Positions 43,911-54,226 of a stretch of 64,000 nucleotides of DNA are shown here, in pieces. A program made the position numbers and the translations under genes. This DNA is from G965212005 sp965212005 (GTDB taxonomy: Bacteria > Pseudomonadota > Gammaproteobacteria > Porifericomitales > Porifericomitaceae): NCBI GenBank assembly GCA_965212005.1, contig OZ243038.1, forward strand, positions 1,302,001-1,366,000. Reading direction: 5' to 3'. The notes beneath the pieces were generated by a model that did no database searches, had not been told where the DNA came from, and saw only the letters and a list, made by a program, of their open reading frames with translations. How positions within the stretch are numbered: the first letter of the stretch is position 1; the number at the start of each line of letters is the position of its first letter.

Positions 43911-46040
43911 TCAAAGTATCTCGTCGAGGATCTTCGGAGTGACAAAAATCAGCAACTCGGCTTTATTTGACGTACGACTCTTTTGTTCAAACAAAAAGCC
44001 CACGTAAGGCAACGTGCCAAAAAACGGTATGCTGCTCCGGTCTCTTCGATCCCGCTGCGTGTAGATCCCGCCGAGCACCACGGTCTCCCCGTTATCAACC
44101 AGTACCTGGGTCTGCATGGAATTCGTGTCGATCGTTGGCGTGCCCAATACGTCCAATTCACCAACGCTGTCCTGGCTGATTTCCATGTCCAGCAAGACGC
44201 GGTTGTCCGGCGTGATCTGAGGAGTCACCCTCAGGCTTAACACTGCTTGACGGAACGAGATCGAAGTTGCTCCGCTGGAAGTGGTTTCCTGGTAGGGAAT
44301 CTCGACACCGGTCTCGATTAGCGCCTCTCCCTGGTTCACCGTGATCACCTTCGGATTTGCGATCTGATCGCCCCGTCCCTCACTCAGTAAGGCACTCAAT
44401 TGCAACTGCAGCAGCCAACTACCGAGCCGCCCGACCGCAAGCTGGAGTCTCGCCGGGCTACCTTCAGTGATAGTGGGCAAATTCACGATATAGCCCTCAT
44501 TGTCTCCATCGGTACAAAACCCGGTACACACTGGTTCTAGTTGCCCTTCAGCGTTTCTTCCCGAGTAAGTAAATTCCCCTGCATTGGCACCGCCAACGGA
44601 CACCGCCGTGTTTCCAGTCCTGATGTTTTGGCTGTAACCGAATCTCACCCCCAAGTCCTTGCCAAAATCCTCGCTGGCTCGGACAATTCGGGATTCAATC
44701 AAGACCTGCTTCACGGGGATGTCGAGCCTGCCAACCATGTCCCGGATAGCCTCCAGGCTAAAGCTGCTGTCCTGCACGATCAAAGTATTCGTGCGCTGAT
44801 CCACGCTGACACTGCCCCGGTCCGACAAAAGATTGTTCACTTCCCCTCGAATCAAGTTGGCGAGATCATCTGCCCTGGCATAATTGATTTGTATGTAGTC
44901 TGTCTGTAGCGGTTCAAGCTCCATGAGCTGCTGCTCCGCCTCCAGTTCGAGGCGCTCCTGCGTCGCAAGCTCCTGCTGTGGCGCCACGACAAGAACGTTG
45001 TTGTCCTTGCGCATGCCTAATCCTTTGGATTTCAGGATGATATCCAAGGCTTGATCCCAGGGAACGTTTTTTAGCCTCAGAGTCACGTTCCCGCTGACGG
45101 AATCACTCGCCACCAGGTTCAGGCCGGTAAAGTCGGCCAAAAGCTGCAAGATGGCCCGGACTTCAATGTCCTGGAAGTTCAGTGACAAACGCTCCCCCGT
45201 ATATTGGGCTCTTTCTCTGCGCGCGACCTCACGCTGCTGCTCGCTGACGGGCTTGATCTCAATCGTCAAATCATTGTCGAACTGGTAGACCAAATAATCA
45301 TACAGGGTGTTGCCCATCAGAATAGAGACGAGGGCGCCTTGAGCAGAAGGCGCTGAATCGATCACATTAACCGGGGTTGCAAAATCAACAACGTCGAGAC
45401 GGCGGTCCAATTCCTCCGGCAAAGCCGCACCGGGAAAGGTTGCAATCAGCTCTTCGCCTTTCTGCACGATGTCCGCCCCCAGGGCCGGCGTAGAGAGGCG
45501 CACCTGGATCAGGGCTTCCCCCTGTTCTCCCCGGTGGAAGTCAATGCTCTCAATGTGCGGAGAAGACGCCAGGCCCGCAATGCCCGGCACGGTTCCTTCT
45601 GCCCCGACAGGTTCTGCAACCCTGGAAGCCACCCCAGGACTTGGAGCCTCGTTCAAGACAACGAGCACCTTGTTCCCTTCCACCCGCGTCTGGTAGGGCA
45701 CGATCTCCTGCAAATTCAAAACCACGCGCGTGCGTCCGCCGGCCTCCAGCACGTTGATCCCCTCCATCATTTCAACGTCTGTATTGATCGATCTTTGCTG
45801 CATATTGACAATAACGCCAGGAAAATCCAAGGACAGGCGCGCCGGATCATCGATGGTAAAACTTCTCGGTTCCGGCACCGGTCCGGAAAACTGCAGTTCC
45901 AACTGCACCCGGGAACCGGGCAAGGAAGAATAGTCGATCGCTTCCAGCGCTTGAGCCCACGCCTGCATAGGCATCAACATGACCAGTGCAGTCAAAAATT
46001 TTGCCCGTCTGCAGATATGGTGCAGAATCAATTTACTCAT
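43911..46040 (-). CDS. pilQ: Type IV pilus secretin
   Basis: 709 residues from ATG 46040 (MSKLILHHICRRAKFLTALV), which opens a signal peptide ending AQA and has GAGG upstream; the frame is open 28 codons earlier without these. AMIN domain(s) follow (IDYSSLPGSRVQLELQFSGP), then secretin N-domains (RLSLNFQDIEVRAILQLLAD, VPWDQALDIILKSKGLGMRK, IQINYARADDLANLIRGEVN) and the secretin core (PRLQLAVGRLG..., GVEIPYQETTSSG, VLLDMEISQDS, NGETVVLGGIYTQ). It forms the outer-membrane pore for the pilus. Confidence 0.95.
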   Translation of the reverse strand: MSKLILHHICRRAKFLTALVMLMPMQAWAQALEAIDYSSLPGSRVQLELQFSGPVPEPRSFTIDDPARLSLDFPGVIVNMQQRSINTDVEMMEGINVLEAGGRTRVVLNLQEIVPYQTRVEGNKVLVVLNEAPSPGVASRVAEPVGAEGTVPGIAGLASSPHIESIDFHRGEQGEALIQVRLSTPALGADIVQKGEELIATFPGAALPEELDRRLDVVDFATPVNVIDSAPSAQGALVSILMGNTLYDYLVYQFDNDLTIEIKPVSEQQREVARRERAQYTGERLSLNFQDIEVRAILQLLADFTGLNLVASDSVSGNVTLRLKNVPWDQALDIILKSKGLGMRKDNNVLVVAPQQELATQERLELEAEQQLMELEPLQTDYIQINYARADDLANLIRGEVNNLLSDRGSVSVDQRTNTLIVQDSSFSLEAIRDMVGRLDIPVKQVLIESRIVRASEDFGKDLGVRFGYSQNIRTGNTAVSVGGANAGEFTYSGRNAEGQLEPVCTGFCTDGDNEGYIVNLPTITEGSPARLQLAVGRLGSWLLQLQLSALLSEGRGDQIANPKVITVNQGEALIETGVEIPYQETTSSGATSISFRQAVLSLRVTPQITPDNRVLLDMEISQDSVGELDVLGTPTIDTNSMQTQVLVDNGETVVLGGIYTQRDRRDRSSIPFFGTLPYVGFLFEQKSRTSNKAELLIFVTPKILDEIL

Positions 46041-46065
46041 TATTCCATACCTCACTTTTAATTCC

Positions 46066-46635
46066 TCAACCTTCTTCCGGCACCAGAGACATAGTGACAA
46101 CGCGTTCTTCCAAACGCCCCGCACCGTCCTGGACCAGTTCCCTCAGTTCCAACTCGCTTTCATTCAAGCTTATGATTTTCCCGATGTTCTTGCCCATGTA
46201 GTTGCCGACCTCTACGCGGTGGATGATCCGGTCCGGATCCAGAATAATCCCCCACTGTTTCCCCTCTTGCTCCAATGAGCCAACCATGCGCAAGCTGTCC
46301 AGTTCAAAAATTTCCAATTCCTGGCGGTTCCTGTCCTCTCCTATCTCGTGCGCCCATTCCGGGTTCAACTGGACGGTTTCCACCCCTGCCTGGGCCAACG
46401 GGCGCTCCTCGTAGAACAGGATAAAAGGACTCTTGGCATCCTCCTGCGTGCCGGACAGGTAGATGTAAACCGGGGTTTGCTTAAACTCTGGCAACGTGGC
46501 GATACCCGAGCCGGGACGGGCAGTGACTTCTTGAGCGTATATCTCGAGTTCCCGCATGCTGCTCTGACCGCAACCGCTCAACAACAAGCCCAACAAAGCC
46601 ACGCTGACCGCAGGAATGCAACGCACGGACTTCAC
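46066..46635 (-). CDS. pilP: Type IV pilus lipoprotein PilP
   Basis: 189 residues. Lipoprotein signal with lipobox LLSGC, disordered linker, then the beta-sandwich (VGNYMGKNIGKIISLNESEL, ELRELVQDGAGRLEERVVTM). It links the inner-membrane PilMNO complex to the secretin. Its start overlaps the pilO stop by 4 bp; pilQ starts 25 bp downstream. Confidence 0.93.
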   Translation of the reverse strand: MKSVRCIPAVSVALLGLLLSGCGQSSMRELEIYAQEVTARPGSGIATLPEFKQTPVYIYLSGTQEDAKSPFILFYEERPLAQAGVETVQLNPEWAHEIGEDRNRQELEIFELDSLRMVGSLEQEGKQWGIILDPDRIIHRVEVGNYMGKNIGKIISLNESELELRELVQDGAGRLEERVVTMSLVPEEG

Positions 46636-47246
46636 TGTGCCACCTCCCCTTCTGCAGCATCTTCTCCCTCGATGGCGATCGTGCGGTAAGTCTTGGCCAG
46701 CGTACTCATCACCAGGAGATCACCCTGCCGGGAAACCTGAATATTGTGCGTTGTCACAATCCGGGGCAAAGAAGAAACGCCGCTGATAAAAGCACCAAAT
46801 TGGTGATAATCTCCCTGCACCTGGATCTCAATCGGGAGCTCAGCATAAAATTCTTCCTGGAACTCCGGTTTCGGCTTAAACAGATCAAACTCCAGTCCGG
46901 CGCTCAACCCGGTCTGCGATATATCAATCAGCAAGCTGTCAATCTCCGCATCGTTCGGAAGCTGGCGCAACAGGTCGCCGAAAGATTCCTCAATCTGTGC
47001 CAGCTGCTCCTCTAGCAACGGAAGATTCGCCGCCTGGGATTGCTTATCCTCGAACTCCCGTTTCTTCTCGACTTCCTGTGCCTCTGCGTTCGCCAGTTCG
47101 ATGCGCAACTTGCTGATGTCGAAGTGCCAGAACCCTAAAAGCAGCAGCGCGCAGGCCATCCCGATCGCCACCACCCGGAACGAAATCGGCCAAGAGCCAA
47201 TATCAGAGAAATCCAGCGTCCGCAAAGTTTCCAGATTAAATGCCAT
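46632..47246 (-). CDS. pilO: Type IV pilus alignment protein PilO
   Basis: 204 residues. One transmembrane helix (VVAIGMACALLLLGFWHF), a coiled coil (LRIELANAEAQEVEKKREFE) and a ferredoxin-like domain (IEIQVQGDYHQFGAFISGVS). Forms a heterodimer with PilN in the inner membrane. 25 bp after pilN. Confidence 0.94.
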   Translation of the reverse strand: MAFNLETLRTLDFSDIGSWPISFRVVAIGMACALLLLGFWHFDISKLRIELANAEAQEVEKKREFEDKQSQAANLPLLEEQLAQIEESFGDLLRQLPNDAEIDSLLIDISQTGLSAGLEFDLFKPKPEFQEEFYAELPIEIQVQGDYHQFGAFISGVSSLPRIVTTHNIQVSRQGDLLVMSTLAKTYRTIAIEGEDAAEGEVAQ

Positions 47247-47271
47247 AACTGAACCTGCCGTCTACAACCAT

Positions 47272-47853
47272 CTACTGCGACGCAACGCCGCCTTCCTCGG
47301 AAACGGAGGTGGGAGGCAAAACCTGCGTGATCCTGAGAGTAAACTCGCTGAGGCGCCCATCCCCCGATTCCCTTACTTGAATTACGTCCAACTCGGGATT
47401 TGTCAGCCAGGGAGAAGCATCCAGGTTCCTCATTAGCGAGGAAACGCGCGCATTGGACTCGGCGACCCCCTCCAAGGTAAGGGCGGTACCCTCCTGCGTC
47501 AGCTTCTGCAAGCTCACTCCTTCCGGAAATCCTTTAACCAACTCATCAAACAGGCGAACGTTCAACGGGCGCTGGCTCTGCAGTTGCTCGATTGCGGTAA
47601 TCCGCGCCAGCAGCCGCGCCTTTTCCTGCTCCAGTGCCTTAATCGCCTCGATTTTCTCGTCCATTATGGCGATCTGCTGATCCATAAAGGCATTGCGGCT
47701 TCCCTGGAAACTGATCAGACGGGCATAAGAAAAGTGCACGACGATGCCCAACAATAAGCTGCCAAGCAGACTAAGGCCCATGATAACCATGAACTCGCTC
47801 TGCTTCGTTTTACGAAGCTCTTCGCGCCATGGAAGCAGGTTAATTCTGGCCAT
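47272..47853 (-). CDS. pilN: Type IV pilus assembly protein PilN
   Basis: 193 residues. The N-terminus MARINLLPWREELRKTKQ holds the conserved INLLPWR motif that binds PilM. One membrane span (LLGSLLLGIVVHFSYARL), a coiled coil and a small alpha-beta domain follow. The start overlaps the pilM stop by one base (TGATG). Confidence 0.95.
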   Translation of the reverse strand: MARINLLPWREELRKTKQSEFMVIMGLSLLGSLLLGIVVHFSYARLISFQGSRNAFMDQQIAIMDEKIEAIKALEQEKARLLARITAIEQLQSQRPLNVRLFDELVKGFPEGVSLQKLTQEGTALTLEGVAESNARVSSLMRNLDASPWLTNPELDVIQVRESGDGRLSEFTLRITQVLPPTSVSEEGGVASQ

Positions 47854-48914
47854 CAGTCAAAACTCCGCAGGGCCAAACCGCAGCAGATCATCAGCGAGGG
47901 GGCATCGTTGCGCAATTCACGGTCCGAGACGCGGGAAGCGGTACTCATCCTGGAGAACGGATCAGCAACCACGGTGGGCACCGTTACCTGCTCTTCGACC
48001 ATTTGGCTAACTCCCGGAATGGCGGCGGTGCCACCCGCCAAGAGCAAATAATCAATGTTCGATATATGGCTGGAAGAGTAGAAAAACTGCAGCGTCCGGC
48101 TAATCTGCTGAGACATGGACTGTTTGAAAGCTCCCAAGACCTCGGACTCGTAGTTTTCCGGCAGCCCTCCCTGCTTTTTCGCCATGTCAGCTTCCTCATA
48201 AGAAAGTCCGTATGCCTGCTGAATCTGCTCGGTCAACTGGTTGCCGCCGAAAGCTTCCTCCCGGGAATAGATGGTGTTGTCGTTTTCAATCACGTTAAAG
48301 ATCGTGCCCACCCCGCCTACGTCAGCGATGGCGATGACCTGACCTTCGGAACTGCCGTACTCCTCCTCCATCATCATGTTTACCGCGTTTTCCACCGCGT
48401 AAATCTCAGTATCGACGATCTTCGGGACCAGGCCGGCGTACTCCAGGGCCTCGATCCGGCTTTCCACATTTTCATTGCGCGAGGCGACCAGCAGCACTTC
48501 CACTTGGTCCGGGTCTTCGGCCACGGGCCCGCGCACCTCATAGTCCATATGGACTTCATCCAGCGGGAACGGGATATACCGGTCCGCCTCCACTTCCACT
48601 TGGGCCTGGATCTCACTGGAAGGAATATTGGCCGGCACGGTAATCACCTTGCTAATCGCCGCCGAACCCGCCACCGCGACCGCCGCGGTCTTCAGTTTGG
48701 AGCCGGATTTTTTGACGGCCTTTTCCACAGCCTCGCCAACAACGTCCACTTGGGCTATATTCTTATCTACGACAGCCTCTGGCGGTAACGGGATCACGGC
48801 ATACGCCTCAACCCGGAAACCCTTGCCACGGGCGGCAAGCTCCAGAAGCTTAACCGACCCAGCACTGATATCGATGCCAAGCACCGACGCTGATGAACGA
48901 GAAAACAAGCCCAT
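47853..48914 (-). CDS. pilM: Type IV pilus assembly protein PilM (actin-like)
   Basis: 353 residues from ATG 48914, with GGAG upstream; the frame extends 41 codons further with no family match. Actin-fold ATPase-like cytoplasmic protein: SVLGIDISAGSVKLLEL, VIAIADVGGVGTIFNVIEN, YLLLAGGTAAIPGVSQMVEE. First gene of the pilMNOPQ operon, which runs on toward aroK and aroB. Confidence 0.95.
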   Translation of the reverse strand: MGLFSRSSASVLGIDISAGSVKLLELAARGKGFRVEAYAVIPLPPEAVVDKNIAQVDVVGEAVEKAVKKSGSKLKTAAVAVAGSAAISKVITVPANIPSSEIQAQVEVEADRYIPFPLDEVHMDYEVRGPVAEDPDQVEVLLVASRNENVESRIEALEYAGLVPKIVDTEIYAVENAVNMMMEEEYGSSEGQVIAIADVGGVGTIFNVIENDNTIYSREEAFGGNQLTEQIQQAYGLSYEEADMAKKQGGLPENYESEVLGAFKQSMSQQISRTLQFFYSSSHISNIDYLLLAGGTAAIPGVSQMVEEQVTVPTVVADPFSRMSTASRVSDRELRNDAPSLMICCGLALRSFD

Positions 48915-49248
48915 TTCTCTCTCTACTCCTAACTGTGCAGTTCTGCAGATACCTTCCTGGTGGAATGCCGTACTCTGCGGCATCCTCTGTTGTTCCGCGC
49001 CGACGCCGATGCCCGTTTCGAGCTCGCGCCGAAGCAATTTCTTTCTGATAATAGCACAAACAATAACATCTTACCAGACATTTTTAAAAAAATTCTATAA
49101 TATTCTATGCATCCGCCGCAAAGATTTCAGCCTCAATTTACCCGGCTTTGGGCCTCACGGGAGCGGGATATACCCGTTTCCACGCTAAAATTGTTAATAA
49201 ATACTTATATTTCATATACATAATGAATTATCTTAAATAATAGCATAA
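48915..49248. promoter_or_regulatory. Divergent AT-rich promoter region of pilM and ponA
   Basis: 334 bp, unusually AT-rich from 49060 on. For ponA, TTGTTA (49191-49196) and TATACA (49215-49220) are a possible -35/-10 pair at 18 bp. For pilM, TATTAT on the minus strand (49048-49053) is a possible -10 without a good -35. No clear Shine-Dalgarno precedes the ponA ATG. Confidence 0.4.
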
Positions 49249-51669
49249 ATGTTTCGTCTTGTCTTAGATTTTTTTCTGGTCTGCATTCTGCTGGCTATAG
49301 TGTGCCTGGCTGGCGTGACCTGGTACATCCTGCCCGGATTACCGGACATCAGCACCCTGTCGGATACCCGCCTGCAGGTTCCGCTGCGGATTTACAGCAC
49401 CCAAGGCTCACTGCTCGGGGAATTTGGCAGCAAACGCAGACAACCCACCACGCTGGAGGAAATCCCCGAGCCGCTGCTGCAAGCCGTACTGGCCGCCGAA
49501 GACGACCGTTTCTTTGAACACCTCGGGGTCACCTGGCAGGGCCTGGTTCGGGCCACTCTCAACTGGATCAGAACCGGAAAAAGGACCCAGGGAGGCAGCA
49601 CTATTACAATGCAGGTAGCGAGGAATTTTTTTCTCCACCGTGAAAAGACTATCAAGCGGAAGCTGGATGAGATCTTCCTCGCCCTGAAAATCGAAAGGGA
49701 AATTAACGACAAAAATAAAATCATGGAACTCTATCTGAACAAGATCTTTTTCGGTCAGCGCGCGTACGGAATCGCCGCCGCCGCCGAAGTCTATTACGGC
49801 AAGAAACTGGAAGAGTTGACACTGGCTCAAAGCGCGATGCTGGCCGGCTTGCCGCAACGGCCTTCCACGAACAATCCGATCCGCAATCCACGCAGTGCGA
49901 TAATCCGGCGCAACTATGTGCTGAGCAGAATGCAGAAGCTGGGCTACATCAATCAGGAACAATACCAGGGAGCCGTCAGGGAACCGGTGACCGCCCGGCA
50001 GCACAGCCCGCCGCTGCAGGTGGAAGCACCCTACATCGCAGAGATGGTGCGCGCCGAGTTGTTGGACCTATACGGGGAAGAAAGCTTCTATGACGGCTAC
50101 CGGGTAACAACAACCATTGAGGACCGCCTGCAAACCGCCGCCAACCAGGCGGCACGCACGGCCTTACTGGAATACAGCCGTCGCCACGGGTTTCACGGCG
50201 CGGAGCAACACTACAAGCTTGTAGCGGAAACCGATTGGGACCACTTGCTGAGCCAGCATGCAACCTTTGGCGACCAGTACCCTGCGTTAGTGACCCGCCT
50301 CGGGCAGCGTACCGCAGAAATCTACCTGGCCGGCATCGGCACACTGAATATTGACTGGCCCGGCTTGGCCTGGGCACGGAAATACGTGGACGTGGACCGC
50401 CGGGGCTCCCAACCCGCACAGCCCTCGGACGTGCTCCGCGTCGGCGACGTGATCCGCGTGCAGGAAAACGAACAGGGACAATGGGAACTGAGCCAGCTTC
50501 CCAGGGTACAGGGCAGCCTGGTCAGCCTCCGGCCTATTGACGGAGCCACGCTGGCGCTGGTGGGAGGATTTGACTTTAGGCTAAGCAAATTCAACCGGGC
50601 TACCCAGACCCGCCGGCAACCAGGGTCCGGCTTCAAACCCTTTCTTTACTCGGCGGCACTGGAATCGGGCCATACCGCGGCCAGCATCATCAACGACGCC
50701 CCGGTGGTGTACGAGGGAGTGGGGGCCGATGGCAAAGACTGGCGCCCACAAAACTACAAGGGGAAAAGCTACGGACCAACCCGGCTTCGAGAGGCACTGG
50801 TCCACTCCAGGAACCTGGTGTCTGTGCGCTTGCTGGACCTGATTGGCATTCATTTTTTCAAAGCCTACCTGGAGCGCTTCGGTTTCGAAACCGCCCAGAT
50901 GCCAAACAGCCTCACACTGGCCTTGGGCAGCAACGGGCTCAGCCCCTGGGAACTGGCCAGGGGATACAGCGTGTTTGCCAACGGCGGATACGAAGTTGAG
51001 CCTTATTTTATACAGCGCATCGAGACCAACGCCGGAAAGACCATCTACAATGCGCGACCTCTCCTCGCCTGCATGGACCCGCAATGCCTTGAATCCGAGT
51101 CGGCGCAGGAAAGCACCATCGGGGTCGGGCATCGCGTTATCGAAGAACTGGAGACGGTCCCGGAACAACGCAGCCGCAGAGTGCTCAGTGCACAGAACGC
51201 CTGGCTTATCAATTCCATGACCCGGGACGTGATCCGGCGCGGAACGGGAGTACGGGCGCGTTCCCTCGGACGCAATGATTTGTCCGGCAAAACCGGTACC
51301 ACGAACGATCAGCGCGATGCCTGGTTCTCGGGCTACAACTCCGGCCTGGTGGCGGTAGCCTGGGTCGGATTCGACAACTTCCATCCGTTAGGAGCGCGGG
51401 AAACCGGTGCCCGGGCGGCATTGCCGATGTGGGCCTATTACATGGAAAAGGCCTTGGCCGACGAGCCGGAGAGCATACTCCCGCGTCCGCCAGGCTTAAT
51501 GAACGTGATGATCAACGCAGAATCCGGCCAACCGGCAGGCAACAATAATCCAAATGCCATCAACGAAACTTTCCGCATGGCTTACGCGCCGGAGAGACAA
51601 AACGGCAGTACCCTGTCTGAGTCGACCCCCGGCACCGAGGCAGCAGACCTGCAGGAGCAGTTGTTCTAA
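49249..51669 (+). CDS. ponA: Penicillin-binding protein 1A (bifunctional class A)
   Basis: 806 residues. One N-terminal membrane anchor (LDFFLVCILLAIVCLAGVTW). Glycosyltransferase domain: catalytic Glu in AVLAAEDDRFFEHLGVTWQG, then RTQGGSTITMQVARNFFL and NKIFFGQRAYGIAAAAEVYY. An OB-like insert follows. Transpeptidase domain: SxxK in RQPGSGFKPFLYS, SxN in HSRNLVS, KTG in LSGKTGTTNDQRDAWFSGYN. It polymerises and cross-links peptidoglycan in the periplasm. Divergent from the pil operon, the classic arrangement. Confidence 0.96.
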   Translation: MFRLVLDFFLVCILLAIVCLAGVTWYILPGLPDISTLSDTRLQVPLRIYSTQGSLLGEFGSKRRQPTTLEEIPEPLLQAVLAAEDDRFFEHLGVTWQGLVRATLNWIRTGKRTQGGSTITMQVARNFFLHREKTIKRKLDEIFLALKIEREINDKNKIMELYLNKIFFGQRAYGIAAAAEVYYGKKLEELTLAQSAMLAGLPQRPSTNNPIRNPRSAIIRRNYVLSRMQKLGYINQEQYQGAVREPVTARQHSPPLQVEAPYIAEMVRAELLDLYGEESFYDGYRVTTTIEDRLQTAANQAARTALLEYSRRHGFHGAEQHYKLVAETDWDHLLSQHATFGDQYPALVTRLGQRTAEIYLAGIGTLNIDWPGLAWARKYVDVDRRGSQPAQPSDVLRVGDVIRVQENEQGQWELSQLPRVQGSLVSLRPIDGATLALVGGFDFRLSKFNRATQTRRQPGSGFKPFLYSAALESGHTAASIINDAPVVYEGVGADGKDWRPQNYKGKSYGPTRLREALVHSRNLVSVRLLDLIGIHFFKAYLERFGFETAQMPNSLTLALGSNGLSPWELARGYSVFANGGYEVEPYFIQRIETNAGKTIYNARPLLACMDPQCLESESAQESTIGVGHRVIEELETVPEQRSRRVLSAQNAWLINSMTRDVIRRGTGVRARSLGRNDLSGKTGTTNDQRDAWFSGYNSGLVAVAWVGFDNFHPLGARETGARAALPMWAYYMEKALADEPESILPRPPGLMNVMINAESGQPAGNNNPNAINETFRMAYAPERQNGSTLSESTPGTEAADLQEQLF

Positions 51670-51892
51670 TTCTGTGGCGTTCAGCAGATGACGAGAGGCG
51701 CGCACGGAGCTTTGGCAGGCAACGAACGCGCCTTCAAAGCATGAAGCCACCGTCCGCACGCACGCGGGCAGGACCTGCCGGGACGCAACGATCGCTGTCC
51801 GTGCGGCTGAGCAGTCGATACCCGATCGACCGCTTGCGGGTGGAAAACAAGTTTCCGCACAGCGTAGAGCGCCGCGGCCTGGCTTCGTTATC

Positions 51893-54127
51893 ATGAAACC
51901 GCACAATCTGATCCTTCGGGTTGCCCTGCCAATCCCCAAGCGCACGTGCTTTGATTACCTGCCTCCACTCGAACCGGATCCAGGACAACTGCAGCCTGGA
52001 TTACGTCTGCAGGTGCCCTTTGGCCGCCGCACCCGGCTAGGGGTCCTGGAGTCGATCACCGGGCAGAGCGAGGTTCCCGCCCACAAGCTGCTGACCGCGC
52101 ACCATTGCCTTGACAGTGTCCCGTTGTGGCCCGAGCCCCTGCTCGAACTGCTTCGCTGGTGCTCCCATTATTATCACTATCCGATCGGCGAAACCCTGTT
52201 TACCGCTATGCCCGGCCCGTTGCGCAAGGGACGCCGCGCCGCCTCCGAGCCGATTTTATGCTTTCGTTTAAGCGCCGCAGGTCATCAAGTCGACCGCCGG
52301 ACACTGCGCAACAGTCCCCGGCAACGGGAGTTACTGGATTTGCTGGCACGCAGGTCCACCGCAGTGCCGGAAAACGCCCCGGAACTGAAAACCCTGTCCG
52401 GCTGGCGCGGACCGATGCAGCGGCTTTTGCACAAGGGCTGGGTGGGGTCTGCTCCCTGCACTAACGCTGATGGCGTCCCGGCAGCGCTGAGTGCAGAACC
52501 GCTGCCGCAATTGAATCCGTACCAGAAGCAGGTCATGCAAGCCCTGGAAACAGATCAGTTCTGGAACCGGTACATGGGCCACCTGCTGGAAGGCGTCACG
52601 GGGAGCGGAAAAACCGAAATCTACATGCGCCTGATCGCAACGGCGATCCAACGGGGACGACAAGCCCTGGTGCTGTTGCCGGAAATCGGCCTGACTCCGC
52701 AAACAATTGAGCGCTTCCAGAGACGTTTTCAGACCTCCATTGCCGTCGTGCACTCCGGACGCAGCGAAACTGGGCGCATCAGGGCCTGGCAGGCGGCCCG
52801 GGAAGGACGGGCCTCGATCGTGCTGGGTACGCGCTCGGCGATCTGGACTCCGTTGGCCCGACCCGGCCTGATCATCGTCGACGAGGAACATGATCGCTCC
52901 TACAAGCAACAGGAGGGAATGCGCTATTCCGCACGAGACGTGGCGGTGATGCGCGCCAAGATGGAGCAGATCCCGCTCCTGCTGGGATCCGCCACTCCAT
53001 CGCTGGAGTCTGTGCTGAACGCGAAGCGAAAACGCTACCTGCACTTGCGGCTGCCACAACGGGCTGGATCGGCCCGCCTGCCCTCCATGCACCTGCTTGA
53101 CACCCGGCGCTGCCGGATGCACGGGGCCATCTCGGACCCACTCGCCGCGCAAATTAAAGAAGAAATCCAGGCCAACAGACAGGTGCTGCTGTTTCTAAAC
53201 CGGCGCGGCTACGCCTCCACTTTGCTCTGTCACTCCTGCGGCAAACAGGAACGCTGCAGCCACTGTGACGTTAACATGACGTACCACCGCGAACGGCGGT
53301 TGCTGCTGTGTCACCACTGCGGCCGGCACCGGCCCCGGGCACAGCACTGCATGTTCTGCACAACCGGCGAATACCTGGAGATCGGACATGGCACTGAGCG
53401 TATAGAACAAACTATCGCCGAACTGTTTCCCCAGGCTCGTTTACTGCGTTTTGATCAAGACCAGGTTCGGCGCCGAGCCTCCACCATGAAGGCCATGCTG
53501 AAGCGCGTCCACAGCGGCGACGCAGACATCCTGATTGGCACCCAAATGCTTGCCAAGGGACATCATTTCGAGCACGTCTCGCTGGTGGGCGTAATTGATG
53601 CAGACCGTCAACTGTACAGCCAGAATTTTCGAGCCATCGAGTACCTGGCGCAACAAATCATACAGGTCAGCGGGCGAGCCGGACGAGGCCGGCATCCCGG
53701 GCGCGTGCTGATTCAAACGCATCATCCGGAGCACCCGATGCTCGAGGCACTACTGCGGAACAACTATCCGGGCGTGGTTCAATCGGCCCTGCAGGAGCGA
53801 CAGGCAACGGTGCTGCCGCCCTATACGCGCCTGGTGCTGCTGCAGGCGGAATCGGCCCAGCCCGAAGACCCGGAACGCTTTCTGCTGCGGGCACACCATC
53901 TGCTGCAGGCACAACCGTGCTATCGTAGCCTGACCGTCTTTGGCCCATATGCTTCTTCAATGGAACGGCGCGAGGGCCGTTACCGCAGACAACTGGTGAT
54001 ACAAGTCGGGCGCCAGACGCCGTTTGCCGGGCTGCTGGAGCCTTGGACTCTGGAATTGGAACAACTGGCCAGAGGGCACACGAAAGTTCGCTGGTTCTTT
54101 GACGTGGATCCCATTGAAACTCTCTAG
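51893..54127 (+). CDS. priA: Primosomal helicase PriA
   Basis: 744 residues. 3'-to-5' superfamily 2 helicase that restarts stalled replication forks. N-terminal DNA-binding domain (LILRVALPIPKRTCFDYLPP), Walker A (GVTGSGKTEIYMRL), DEEH box (IIVDEEHDRSYKQQEGMRYS), eight-Cys zinc region (CHSCGKQERCSHC ... CHHCGRHRPRAQHCMFC) and helicase motif VI (QIIQVSGRAGRGRHPGRVLI). ATG at 51893; upstream 223 bp carry no gene. Confidence 0.96.
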   Translation: MKPHNLILRVALPIPKRTCFDYLPPLEPDPGQLQPGLRLQVPFGRRTRLGVLESITGQSEVPAHKLLTAHHCLDSVPLWPEPLLELLRWCSHYYHYPIGETLFTAMPGPLRKGRRAASEPILCFRLSAAGHQVDRRTLRNSPRQRELLDLLARRSTAVPENAPELKTLSGWRGPMQRLLHKGWVGSAPCTNADGVPAALSAEPLPQLNPYQKQVMQALETDQFWNRYMGHLLEGVTGSGKTEIYMRLIATAIQRGRQALVLLPEIGLTPQTIERFQRRFQTSIAVVHSGRSETGRIRAWQAAREGRASIVLGTRSAIWTPLARPGLIIVDEEHDRSYKQQEGMRYSARDVAVMRAKMEQIPLLLGSATPSLESVLNAKRKRYLHLRLPQRAGSARLPSMHLLDTRRCRMHGAISDPLAAQIKEEIQANRQVLLFLNRRGYASTLLCHSCGKQERCSHCDVNMTYHRERRLLLCHHCGRHRPRAQHCMFCTTGEYLEIGHGTERIEQTIAELFPQARLLRFDQDQVRRRASTMKAMLKRVHSGDADILIGTQMLAKGHHFEHVSLVGVIDADRQLYSQNFRAIEYLAQQIIQVSGRAGRGRHPGRVLIQTHHPEHPMLEALLRNNYPGVVQSALQERQATVLPPYTRLVLLQAESAQPEDPERFLLRAHHLLQAQPCYRSLTVFGPYASSMERREGRYRRQLVIQVGRQTPFAGLLEPWTLELEQLARGHTKVRWFFDVDPIETL

Positions 54128-54226
54128 CTTGCGCAAGCCGCCTCCCGCTCCCTGATGGGGACAATGCGGATACAATGCCTCCGCCTCGCACAAGCTCCGG
54201 GAGTATAGCCCCGCAAAACGACGGAA

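Noticed and set aside
54127..54138. Palindrome GCTTGCGCAAGC after priA as a terminator
   Set aside because: No T-run follows and the loop would be too small; chance or a binding site is as likely.
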